Both the position numbers and the translations under genes were made by a program. Source: a bacterium (GTDB lineage Bacteria; UBP14; UBA6098; B30-G16). Taken from it: 6,583 nt of DNA. Numbering within the stretch: position 1 is the stretch's first letter; every line of letters starts with the position of its first letter. The stretch spans positions 1 through 6,583 of the forward strand of contig JAMOPH010000381.1 of the NCBI GenBank assembly GCA_027064665.1, given 5' to 3'. Under the pieces are notes generated by a model. It was not told where the DNA came from. It was given only the letters and a program-made list of their open reading frames with translations, and ran no database searches. Of the stretch, positions 1 through 5,889 are shown piece by piece.

Positions 1-1345
1 CCCCGAAATAGGAAACCGTTTCCGGATAATCGGCGAGTCTTTTTCTCAATTCCGCGAAAAACTTGGACGGGAACCACAGATAGAAAAATGGGTTTGGCGG
101 CTCAAACAGATTCTCGGTTGATGGGGTTCCGCCAAAGGGGTTGTTTGTCCATCCGTGGTGGCGAAGATAAGCCCGGTAGTCAAACGAGTTCATCGTTCCA
201 TCCGGGCAGACAGTGGTATCATCCAGAGGGACGAGCATCTGGCTTTCCCACCGCGGGTCAGTTGCCGTCCATCCGGAGTCCGTGCAGAAGCGCCGCAGAA
301 GATACTGCCTGAATCCATCGCCGAAAAGTTGCAGTTCGGAAATCTCCGCGCTGTCGGGAGTGATGAAGCGAATTATTTTCGCCCACTGCTGCTCAACCAG
401 GAACGAGCGAATCCGCTGGGAATTTTCCGTGTCCGCGGCAGGCGGCGAGAAATCCTGCCAGCGCGCACCGTCCCAGAACTGAACCGAAAACTCCCTCGGA
501 ACCACATCGCCGAAAGCCAGATATATCTGGCATATCCGCCTTGATCTGCCGAGGTCAACGGTTAGGGTCTGTCCGTCGGGCTGGAACGAACTCCACCGGG
601 TTGAAAAATCCCCGTCAATGGCAAGTTCTGGAGTTATGCCCGTTCCTTCCGCAGAGGCATAAACCACCTGCGGCGCCGAATCCGGGTCGGCGAAAAATAT
701 CACTCCGGGACGACGGCAGAAATTTGCCGTCCCCAGGGCATAGTCGTCATACCCATCGTTGGGGTTTGCGGTGTCCGGCAGTGCGCTGTCCGAAAATACA
801 CAGCCATACGCCCCGCTTATTTCATCAAACTCTAAAGACTTCGCGCCTCGTTCCGCCTGACGATACGCCCACCACAGACAGTAGGAAACCCAGTTTTCGT
901 TGTTTATCGCCGAATGAAACAGAGAATTCCCGAAGATGTTGTTGACATAATAGAAGTCCCCACTGGTGTTCCGTGTGGCGAAGTCATTCATAATTTCTGT
1001 CGGGATGGCAAACGGCGGGACGGAATCCTCGGGAGAAGCCCACAGCCATCCTCCGGAGAGGGCGTTTATGTTCGCCGCCTGGACTCCGCCTTCAAAGATA
1101 ACTCCCCGCGCCGCGGCGCTCTCGGCAGCCCATTCGCAGGTGTCAAAAAAAGCAACCGAGGTTCCGGAATACTTGAACCATCCCCGCCGCATAAACTGCG
1201 GTTCAAAAAACATCGCCAGTTGGAAAAAGGTGTCTCCGCGGCACACTCCTCCCCCAAAGGTGGCTATAAGGACGGAGTCCAGTGGAGTCCCGAAGACCGC
1301 GCTTGCCGCAATCAGAGAGAAAATCAACACCTTCCTCTTTCCCAT
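1..1345 (-). CDS. Secreted protein with F5/8 type C (discoidin) module, hydrolase-like flanks; C-terminus beyond window
   Basis: The frame is open from the ATG at 1345 to the left edge: 448 codons with no stop, so the gene is partial. Residues 1-19 form a signal peptide (Lys/Arg-rich start, then a hydrophobic run ending ASAVFG), so export is expected. Residues about 226-342 match an F5/8 type C (discoidin) domain: AIDGDFSTRWSS at 242-253, TVDLG at 262-266, a SVQFWDGARW strand at 287-296 and a closing SELQLFG at 336-342. This is a beta-sandwich that usually binds carbohydrate. Residues 168-175 (AKSLEFDE) followed by NPNDGYDDYA (194-203) resemble the acidic strand of TIM-barrel glycoside hydrolases, and similar-looking sequence resumes after the discoidin module (FRQYLLRRF at 345-353, SFDYRAYLR at 387-395). 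A hydrolase with an inserted binding module is therefore possible, but enzyme activity is inference. Eight cysteines suggest disulfides. It is probably the last visible gene of the pckA operon, 65 nt after the reductase gene. Secretion and the discoidin fold are well supported; the enzyme family is not. Confidence 0.85.
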   Translation of the reverse strand, partial: MGKRKVLIFSLIAASAVFGTPLDSVLIATFGGGVCRGDTFFQLAMFFEPQFMRRGWFKYSGTSVAFFDTCEWAAESAAARGVIFEGGVQAANINALSGGWLWASPEDSVPPFAIPTEIMNDFATRNTSGDFYYVNNIFGNSLFHSAINNENWVSYCLWWAYRQAERGAKSLEFDEISGAYGCVFSDSALPDTANPNDGYDDYALGTANFCRRPGVIFFADPDSAPQVVYASAEGTGITPELAIDGDFSTRWSSFQPDGQTLTVDLGRSRRICQIYLAFGDVVPREFSVQFWDGARWQDFSPPAADTENSQRIRSFLVEQQWAKIIRFITPDSAEISELQLFGDGFRQYLLRRFCTDSGWTATDPRWESQMLVPLDDTTVCPDGTMNSFDYRAYLRHHGWTNNPFGGTPSTENLFEPPNPFFYLWFPSKFFAELRKRLADYPETVSYFG

Positions 1346-1349
1346 TTGT

Positions 1350-1355
1350 CCCCCC
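1350..1355 (-). promoter_or_regulatory. G-tract ribosome-binding site of the secreted-protein gene
   Basis: Six G residues on the minus strand end 4 nt before the ATG at 1345. No classical GGAGG is present nearby. A GGGGG run can still pair with the CCUCC of 16S rRNA through one G-U wobble. The site supports the 1345 start, which is immediately followed by the signal peptide. Confidence 0.5.
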
Positions 1356-1391
1356 AGCGGTTTGCCCTGCAAATTCCCCCATTGCTCGGGG
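1352..1391 (-). promoter_or_regulatory. Possible hairpin in the 65-nt gap that covers the ribosome-binding site
   Basis: In the minus-strand transcript CCCC (1388-1391), a bulged G (1387) and AGC (1384-1386) can pair with GCU (1356-1358) and GGGG (1352-1355), part of the G-tract ribosome-binding site. A smaller TTTGC/GCAAA hairpin can form inside. The stem is only 7 bp with a bulge and a large loop, and the CCCC can also pair with the nearer GGGGG, so this is weak. There is no U-tract, so it is not an intrinsic terminator. Confidence 0.2.
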
Positions 1392-1410
1392 CTATGGGAT
1401 GATTTTGAAA

Positions 1411-2364
1411 TCACTTTGCCAGATTTCTTTTCCACCATTCCAGAAGGTCTGCGAGGGTGCGCTCCAAGGGAATTTGCGGTTCCCAGCCGGTGGCTTCGGT
1501 GATTTTTTTGTGGCTCCCGTAAATCAGCGGGACATCCACCGGGCGAAGGCGCGCCGGGTCGGTCTCCACGCGGACACCAACCCCCGCAAGTTCTATCAGT
1601 TTGTCCAGAATCCAGCGGATTTGGGTCGGCTTGCCCGAGCAGAGGTTGAACACCCCGCTGTCAACTTTCTCTAACAGAAGGCGATAGCCCCTCACGATAT
1701 CGCGGACATCGGAGAAATCGCGGTGCGCCGAAAGATTCCCGACCTTGACCACCGGTTCCCGCAGACCGAGGGCGATTTCGGCAATCTGTTTTGCGAACGC
1801 CGATGCCACAAAGTTCGGGGATTGTCCCGGTCCGGTGTGGTTGAACGGGCGCGCAACGATTACCTTCATCCCCCATATCCGCGGATACTGCTGTGCCCCC
1901 AGGTCCGCGGCGGATTTTGTCGCGGCATAGACATTTTGCGGATTGAGGCGGGAGTGTTCGTCAAAGGGGAGTTCGGACTCATCCTGCGGGGCGCCGTAAA
2001 CCTCCCCAGAGGAGACCACAAGAACTTTGGTGTCCGGGCTTTTCTGCCGCGCCCATTCTAAAAGGTTGAGTGTGCCGAACAGATTTGTCCGCCAGGTGTT
2101 GAGGGGGTTCTGGTGGGATTGCGGCACAAATGTTATCGCCGCCAGATGAACCACAGCGTCGGGGGCAAAGTCGTCAAGCGTCTTCCACAGATTCTCCCGC
2201 TCGGTGACATCGCCGGCGAAAAGTTTTACGGGGTATTTCCCAAGATGTTCCGCCGATGCGTGTTTGTAATAGAACCCGCCGACCTCATATCCCGCGCGCA
2301 GAAGTTCCTCGGCAAGGTAGCGCCCGACAAACCCCTCTATACCGGTTATGAACACCCTTTTCAT
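1411..2364 (-). CDS. rmd: GDP-6-deoxy-D-mannose reductase (GDP-D-rhamnose synthase)
   Basis: A 317-residue protein of the extended short-chain dehydrogenase/reductase (NDP-sugar epimerase) family. It should reduce the 4-keto group of GDP-4-keto-6-deoxy-D-mannose with NAD(P)H, giving GDP-D-rhamnose in the cytoplasm. Visible motifs are the Rossmann dinucleotide-binding TGIEGFVG (7-14), SSGEVYG (118-124), the catalytic YxxxK pair Tyr146/Lys150, and the RPFNHTGPGQ loop (172-181) followed by VGNLSAHRDFSDVRD (208-222), which is characteristic of Rmd proteins. Length is normal for the family. The ATG at 2364 is preceded by a G-tract 5 nt upstream, and translation starts directly at the nucleotide-binding strand, so this start is secure. 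It lies 15 nt after the dehydratase gene whose product is its substrate, which strongly supports the assignment. Alternatives are GDP-fucose synthase or an RmlD-type reductase, but the RPFNHTGPGQ and RDF motifs favour Rmd. Confidence 0.9.
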   Translation of the reverse strand: MKRVFITGIEGFVGRYLAEELLRAGYEVGGFYYKHASAEHLGKYPVKLFAGDVTERENLWKTLDDFAPDAVVHLAAITFVPQSHQNPLNTWRTNLFGTLNLLEWARQKSPDTKVLVVSSGEVYGAPQDESELPFDEHSRLNPQNVYAATKSAADLGAQQYPRIWGMKVIVARPFNHTGPGQSPNFVASAFAKQIAEIALGLREPVVKVGNLSAHRDFSDVRDIVRGYRLLLEKVDSGVFNLCSGKPTQIRWILDKLIELAGVGVRVETDPARLRPVDVPLIYGSHKKITEATGWEPQIPLERTLADLLEWWKRNLAK

Positions 2365-2369
2365 AGATG

Positions 2370-2374
2370 CCCCC
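2370..2374 (-). promoter_or_regulatory. G-tract ribosome-binding site of rmd
   Basis: GGGGG on the minus strand lies 5 nt before the ATG at 2364, within the 15-nt gap after the dehydratase stop codon. It is not a classical GGAGG. Its position matches the G-tracts before the other three genes of the operon. Confidence 0.55.
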
Positions 2375-2379
2375 GGGTC

Positions 2380-3405
2380 TCACTTTTTGCCCAGAAGTTT
2401 CTCGTAGCGCATAATGTCCGCCTTAACCATCATCTCAACCAACTGTTCAAAGGACACCTGCGGGTTCCAGCCCAGTTTTTTACGGGCTTTTGTTGGGTCC
2501 GCCAGAAGGTGATGGACCTCTGCCGGGCGGAAGTATTTCTGGGAGACCACGACCAGAGTTTTTCCGGTTTCGGCGTCAATTCCGCGCTCGTTGAGACCCT
2601 CGCCCTCCCAGATTATCTCGTATCCTGCGGTGCGGAAGGCGATTGTGGCAAATTCCCGCACGGAGTGCGCCTCCCCGGTGCCAATCACATAGTCCTCGGG
2701 TTCGGGTTGCTGGAGCATCTTCCACATCATCCTCACATAGTCGCCCGCATAGCCCCAGTCGCGTTTGGCGTCAAGGTTGCCCAGTTCAAGAACATCCTGC
2801 AGACCGAACTTTATCCGCGCCACCGCGTCAGTGATTTTGCGGGTGACAAATTCTTTGCCCCGCCGTGGAGACTCGTGGTTGAACAAAATCCCCGAGACCG
2901 CAAAAATCCCGTAACTTTCCCGGTAGTTGACCGTGATAAAATGCCCGTAAACTTTTGCCACCCCATACGGGCTCCGCGGGTAGAACGGCGTGTTCTCATT
3001 CTGGGGCATTTCTCTCACCTTACCGAACATCTCCGAGGACGATGCCTGATAGAATTTGGTGTCAGGCTTTTCGTAGCGGATAGCCTCAAGCATTCTGGTG
3101 ACGCCGAGGGCGGTTGCCTCGCCGGTGTAGACCGGCTGGTCCCACGAGGTCGGCACGAACGACTGCGCCGCAAGATTGTAAACCTCATCCGGGCGAATTT
3201 CGCGGATTAACTTCATCAAAGACATCTGGTCCAGCAAATCCCCCTGAACCAAGTGGATTGAATCCCGTATGTGCTCAATTCTCTCAAAATTCTCGGTGGA
3301 GTTCCGCCGGACCATCCCGTAGACCTCATACCCCTGCTCAAGCAGGAATTCCGCCAGATAGGAGCCATCCTGCCCGGTTATGCCAGTGATCAGCGCCTTT
3401 TTCAT
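2380..3405 (-). CDS. gmd: GDP-mannose 4,6-dehydratase
   Basis: A 341-residue dehydratase of the extended SDR family that converts GDP-D-mannose to GDP-4-keto-6-deoxy-D-mannose in the cytoplasm, using a bound NADP(H) that is recycled. Motifs in order: TGITGQDG (7-14) for the dinucleotide, the NLAAQSFV strand (77-84), ASSSEMFG (121-128), the catalytic Tyr147 and Lys151, NHESPRRG (176-183), and LGNLDAKRDWG (208-218), which contacts the GDP-sugar. By alignment by eye with E. coli Gmd, Ser123 stands where Thr132 is found, while Glu125, Tyr147 and Lys151 match Glu134, Tyr156 and Lys160. The frame is open six codons further up (to 3423), but that start overlaps the end of pckA and has no ribosome-binding site. 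The ATG at 3405 follows a G-tract by 6 nt and begins MKKALITG, as usual for the family. It sits 14 nt after pckA and 15 nt before rmd, so it is surely co-transcribed with them. Confidence 0.95.
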   Translation of the reverse strand: MKKALITGITGQDGSYLAEFLLEQGYEVYGMVRRNSTENFERIEHIRDSIHLVQGDLLDQMSLMKLIREIRPDEVYNLAAQSFVPTSWDQPVYTGEATALGVTRMLEAIRYEKPDTKFYQASSSEMFGKVREMPQNENTPFYPRSPYGVAKVYGHFITVNYRESYGIFAVSGILFNHESPRRGKEFVTRKITDAVARIKFGLQDVLELGNLDAKRDWGYAGDYVRMMWKMLQQPEPEDYVIGTGEAHSVREFATIAFRTAGYEIIWEGEGLNERGIDAETGKTLVVVSQKYFRPAEVHHLLADPTKARKKLGWNPQVSFEQLVEMMVKADIMRYEKLLGKK

Positions 3406-3411
3406 AGTTTT

Positions 3412-3416
3412 CCCCC
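3412..3416 (-). promoter_or_regulatory. G-tract ribosome-binding site that fixes the gmd start
   Basis: GGGGG on the minus strand ends 6 nt before the ATG at 3405. It would lie inside the coding sequence if the in-frame upstream ATG at 3423 were used, so it argues for the shorter, 341-residue protein. Confidence 0.55.
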
Positions 3417-3419
3417 GTC

Positions 3420-5030
3420 TCAAAGTTCTCGGATGATTTTTTCCAAAACCTCTGCCGCCTCCCGCGGAAGCGTGTCAAAGCCTTTTGTCTCCTCCTCGCG
3501 GCTTTGGACGAACTGAAGCCGGTCCTTCATCCTCTCCCTCAAGAAATTGAAATAGTCCGGGTCGTCGGGGATTTCAAACCCCTCAATGGGCATATACTTG
3601 AATTCCTTTATCTTCGGGAAATCCGCAAATTCCGCCTCGCCGATGACAAGTTTTTCCAAAATTCCGAGGGTGACCTCCTTGGGGACTTTCTTGTCCATAA
3701 AGTATCCGGTGTTGAGGATGTAGCACTCCACGCCGCGCTGGAAAAGTTCCTTAAATTTCTCATAGTCGTGCTTGAGGGGATAGGTTCTGAACGGGTTGGC
3801 ATAGGGTTCAACCACTAATTTGTCAAGGGATTGCCCGACGACTCTTTCGGCGCTGGTGCGCTTGGTGGCAAGGGTTGTGCCCATAGTGCTCGCCAGGACG
3901 GGGTCCTCAATTTTGATAATCGGCGGGAGCGCAGGGTCCTTCATCAGCCAGAAAACCGCATTTATTGGGTCTTCCATCTTGTCGACGCGGTGGGGCGACC
4001 ACAGTCGCGACTTTATCGCCCGCCCGTTGCCGTTGCGGATGTCCTCGGTGACCAGATACATCCTTCCCTCGTCGTCCACGGAAACCCCGACATTCTGGGC
4101 AGTGAGGATGTATTTGTTGTCGGGTGCGCCGATTTTGTAGTCGGCGGTCTTGTCAAAATACGCCGGCTCCAGCGCAATTGAGGACCAGTCGCCAAGATGA
4201 ATTATGAAGGCATCGTCGTGGGTGATTGTGATTTTGAATTTTCCCCCGTGGCGGTTGTGGGTCAGCGTTGATTTGCCCGAACCGGATAGTCCGAAGAACG
4301 CAAACACCTTGCCGTAGTCATCGTAGCGTTTGATACCGCCGTGGCAGGCGACATATCCGTGGCGGTTGGCGGTGCCCCATCCGAGGGTGAGGGTGCCCTT
4401 TTTGAACTCGCCGAAATATCGCAGACCCAGAAGCGCGGCGACATTGTGCTCCGGGTCAAAGAACGCCAGCCCCAGCGGGAAATCCGGATGGGACCAGTAT
4501 GGGTCGGCGAAGACGAAAATCTCAAAGTCCTCAATGGGTTTGGATTTGGCATACATCTCAGCGTATTCGCTGCTGAGCCACTGGAAATTGAGCATCCAGT
4601 TGAGGAGTGTGTTCTCAAAGCCCTCGGGCACAAGAAGGTGCGCCTTGACCATAAAGTCCGGGTGGAGCCCGATTACCGCCTCGGCGTGATACATAGTGCG
4701 GAATCGGGTTCCATATACCGCCTCACGCAGGATTTCGCCGTAGGTTTTTTCGTCAACATCGGGGGTGAAGGCGATTCTTCGTGCCTGGGCGCACCGCCCG
4801 ACCACCGCACCGTCGTTGAACACCAAAATTTTCGCATCCGACGGCAGACCGTGATACTCCGGCTTGAACACCGGGATATCGGTCACAATCGTGCCCGGCG
4901 ACTTTTCCGCCAGAAAATACGCCTCGGCGACCGAGTTTATCTTGACCACATTGTTGCGGTAGAACGCCGTCTCAATTATTGTCCGGAAAGATGTGATGGC
5001 GTCCTTGTTGTGAAGTGACGAAAATACCAT
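3420..5030 (-). CDS. pckA: Divergent ATP-type phosphoenolpyruvate carboxykinase
   Basis: A 536-residue protein close to the usual ~540 residues of ATP-dependent PEP carboxykinase, which interconverts oxaloacetate + ATP and PEP + ADP + CO2 in the cytoplasm. The overall sequence is far from typical members, yet catalytic positions align by eye with E. coli PckA: Arg79 (Arg65) in GAVVGRCAQ, Tyr205 and Lys210/Lys211 (Tyr207, Lys212/213) in RYFGEFKKG, His230 (His232), the P-loop GLSGSGKST (247-255), metal-binding Asp272/Asp273 (Asp268/269) in THDDAF, and Arg342 (Arg333). NTG (440-442) matches the NTGW segment near the nucleotide site, but Lys448 appears where Arg449 is usual. The Met at 5030 follows a G-tract by 5 nt; nothing upstream competes as a start. 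It is the first gene of the operon, behind a terminator and a candidate promoter, and 14 nt before gmd. Family membership is firm. The carboxykinase reaction is likely, though a changed substrate is possible given the divergence. Confidence 0.85.
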   Translation of the reverse strand: MVFSSLHNKDAITSFRTIIETAFYRNNVVKINSVAEAYFLAEKSPGTIVTDIPVFKPEYHGLPSDAKILVFNDGAVVGRCAQARRIAFTPDVDEKTYGEILREAVYGTRFRTMYHAEAVIGLHPDFMVKAHLLVPEGFENTLLNWMLNFQWLSSEYAEMYAKSKPIEDFEIFVFADPYWSHPDFPLGLAFFDPEHNVAALLGLRYFGEFKKGTLTLGWGTANRHGYVACHGGIKRYDDYGKVFAFFGLSGSGKSTLTHNRHGGKFKITITHDDAFIIHLGDWSSIALEPAYFDKTADYKIGAPDNKYILTAQNVGVSVDDEGRMYLVTEDIRNGNGRAIKSRLWSPHRVDKMEDPINAVFWLMKDPALPPIIKIEDPVLASTMGTTLATKRTSAERVVGQSLDKLVVEPYANPFRTYPLKHDYEKFKELFQRGVECYILNTGYFMDKKVPKEVTLGILEKLVIGEAEFADFPKIKEFKYMPIEGFEIPDDPDYFNFLRERMKDRLQFVQSREEETKGFDTLPREAAEVLEKIIREL

Positions 5031-5035
5031 TTTGT

Positions 5036-5040
5036 CCCCC
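5036..5040 (-). promoter_or_regulatory. G-tract ribosome-binding site of pckA
   Basis: GGGGG on the minus strand lies 5 nt before the ATG at 5030. It forms the 3' arm of the inverted repeat at 5036-5071, so its availability could depend on RNA folding. Confidence 0.55.
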
Positions 5041-5071
5041 TGTGTTTACTGGATTTCAATAAAACAGGGGG
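5036..5071 (-). promoter_or_regulatory. Inverted repeat in the pckA leader (ribosome-site hairpin or operator)
   Basis: In the minus-strand RNA, CCCCCUGU (5071-5064) pairs perfectly with ACAGGGGG (5043-5036). Inside this, UUUAUUG (5063-5057) pairs with CAGUAAA (5051-5045) using one G-U wobble, leaving a single bulged C (5044) and a five-base loop (5052-5056). That makes 15 pairs in all, with five G-C pairs at the base. The 3' arm is the pckA ribosome-binding site, so the fold would block translation start. No U-tract follows, so it is not a terminator. If transcription starts from the promoter proposed at 5058-5086, the 5' arm is not transcribed, and the repeat would rather be a DNA operator over the -10 region. 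The repeat is seen directly; its role is inferred. Confidence 0.55.
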
Positions 5072-5086
5072 GAACCGATTAGTCAA
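5058..5086 (-). promoter_or_regulatory. Candidate sigma-70-type promoter for the pckA operon
   Basis: On the minus strand a -35-like TTGACT (5086-5081, 5 of 6 consensus matches) is separated by 17 nt from a -10-like TTTATT (5063-5058, 4 of 6 matches). It would start transcription near 5051, giving a leader of about 20 nt. It lies directly after the terminator of the upstream gene, the expected place for an operon promoter. The -10 match is moderate, so the call is tentative. Confidence 0.4.
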
Positions 5087-5088
5087 CT

Positions 5089-5116
5089 AAAAACGGCGGG
5101 CAATCAGAACCCGCCG
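5089..5116 (-). terminator. Intrinsic terminator after the cyclodeaminase gene
   Basis: On the minus strand CGGCGGG (5116-5110), a nine-base loop (5109-5101) and CCCGCCG (5100-5094) form a perfect 7-bp G-C-only stem, followed at once by TTTTT (5093-5089). It lies 52 nt past the cyclodeaminase stop codon and before pckA, so it separates the two transcription units. The other strand has no T-tract after the stem, so it acts in the minus direction only. Confidence 0.8.
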
Positions 5117-5168
5117 CATAAGGTCAGCGCCGCCAGATGCTGTGAATTTTTACAGGAAAAATTGGAAT

Positions 5169-5804
5169 TTATGCTTCGTAAATTATATCCTGCACGGTGT
5201 CAATTATCTCCTGTGTGAGGTCCTCCACCTCATCAGTGATTTCATCAACCCGGTCAAAGACTTTGTCGGCGAACTCGTCGTTTTCGCAGTTGGCGAGGTT
5301 GATTTCAATATTGAACATTGATGTGTGCATCGCAGATTCTGCCATAATTGCGGCGATTCCCACATCGGAGACCACACTTTTTACTGCGAACGGAAGGACT
5401 TCCCTGGCAAGTTTTAAGACCTCGGCGGAATGTTCTATTATCCTCAGCGGCACGAGGGTGGCTTTTTCAACGGAATGTTCTATCGCCTCCTGACGGATAA
5501 TTTTTTCCTCCTCGGTGTTCTGGGGAAGTTTGAGGGAACTCATATAGTCGTCGAAGGCATCCACATCCTGCTGGACAAGTTCCTGAAGGTATATGCGGAG
5601 TTGATCGCTTTTTTGTCGGATTTGGTTGAGTTTGTCAATGTCTTTGGCGGGGATGTTTTTATTTTTCCGGGAGATGTTGCACACCATAGAGAGCAATGCT
5701 GCGGCGGTTGCGCCCACCAGCGCCGCCACACTTCCTCCCCCCGGTGTGGGCTGTTCTGACGCAAGGTTGTCAAGAAATTCCCCGATAGATTTATTCAGTA
5801 TCAT
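5169..5804 (-). CDS. Stand-alone formimidoyl-/methenyl-tetrahydrofolate cyclodeaminase-family protein
   Basis: A 211-residue protein of the FTCD C-terminal (cyclodeaminase, FchA-like) family. The hallmark PTPGGGSVAALVGATAAAL at 19-37 is the folate-site helix start. QDVDAFDDYM (79-88), SDVGIAA (146-152) and a FNIEINLA segment (164-171) also fit the family. It is mostly helical and cytoplasmic, and members are small dimers or higher oligomers. Known activities are formimidoyl-THF cyclodeaminase (histidine or purine breakdown) and methenyl-THF cyclohydrolase (one-carbon metabolism in anaerobes). The sequence alone does not decide between them, and no formiminotransferase domain is attached. The frame is open to an earlier ATG at 5846, but the ATG at 5804 has AAGGAG 5 nt upstream and starts where family members start, so I take 5804. 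The C-terminal 30 residues are strongly acidic. It lies 85 nt after the upstream membrane-protein gene and ends at a terminator. G+C is intermediate between its two neighbours. Confidence 0.88.
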   Translation of the reverse strand: MILNKSIGEFLDNLASEQPTPGGGSVAALVGATAAALLSMVCNISRKNKNIPAKDIDKLNQIRQKSDQLRIYLQELVQQDVDAFDDYMSSLKLPQNTEEEKIIRQEAIEHSVEKATLVPLRIIEHSAEVLKLAREVLPFAVKSVVSDVGIAAIMAESAMHTSMFNIEINLANCENDEFADKVFDRVDEITDEVEDLTQEIIDTVQDIIYEA

Positions 5805-5809
5805 AATCT

Positions 5810-5815
5810 CTCCTT
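5810..5815 (-). promoter_or_regulatory. Classical Shine-Dalgarno site that decides the cyclodeaminase start
   Basis: AAGGAG on the minus strand lies 5 nt before the ATG at 5804. It rejects the longer frame starting at 5846. It is also the only classical site in the window, unlike the G-tracts before the four genes downstream. Confidence 0.75.
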
Positions 5816-5838
5816 TTGAATTTTGGTGGTCGGTTAAC

Positions 5839-5851
5839 TTGAACATTTCAA
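5839..5851. repeat. Short palindrome upstream of the cyclodeaminase gene
   Basis: TTGAA-CAT-TTCAA is a perfect 5+5 inverted repeat in the 85-nt gap between the membrane-protein gene and the cyclodeaminase gene. It could be a regulator-binding site, but in AT-rich sequence a repeat this short can arise by chance. I found no convincing promoter in this gap, so the two genes may be co-transcribed. Confidence 0.2.
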
Positions 5852-5889
5852 ATCAATAAGTTTGAGTCGCCGGGGCAAGGGATTTTTGT

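Noticed and set aside
1352..1386. G-quadruplex in the gap before the secreted-protein gene
   Set aside because: Only three separate G-runs are present on the minus strand, so a standard four-run quadruplex would require splitting the G6 tract without a loop.
88..1502. Several overlapping plus-strand frames in the left part
   Set aside because: The minus strand carries one continuous 448-codon frame with a signal peptide and a discoidin domain across this region. The plus-strand frames overlap each other and have low-complexity, Arg/Pro/Ser-rich translations.
2113..3210. Plus-strand open frame of 365 codons opposite gmd and rmd
   Set aside because: It lies entirely antisense to two well-recognised enzymes, crosses their boundary, and shows no family motifs or ribosome-binding site. 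Long antisense frames are common opposite G+C-rich genes.
3406..3423. Longer start of gmd at 3423
   Set aside because: It would overlap the end of pckA and put the G-tract ribosome-binding site inside the coding sequence; homologues begin at the Met at 3405.
4341..5018. Plus-strand open frame of 225 codons opposite pckA
   Set aside because: It is antisense to a gene with intact catalytic motifs, and its translation has no recognisable domain.
5145..5163. AATTTTT/AAAAATT inverted repeat just after the cyclodeaminase stop
   Set aside because: It is a 7-bp A-T-only stem of low stability; the G-C-rich hairpin with T-tract at 5089-5116 is the far better terminator.
5805..5846. Longer start of the cyclodeaminase at 5846
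   Set aside because: The ATG at 5804 has a classical AAGGAG at ideal spacing and fits the family N-terminus; the upstream ATG has neither.
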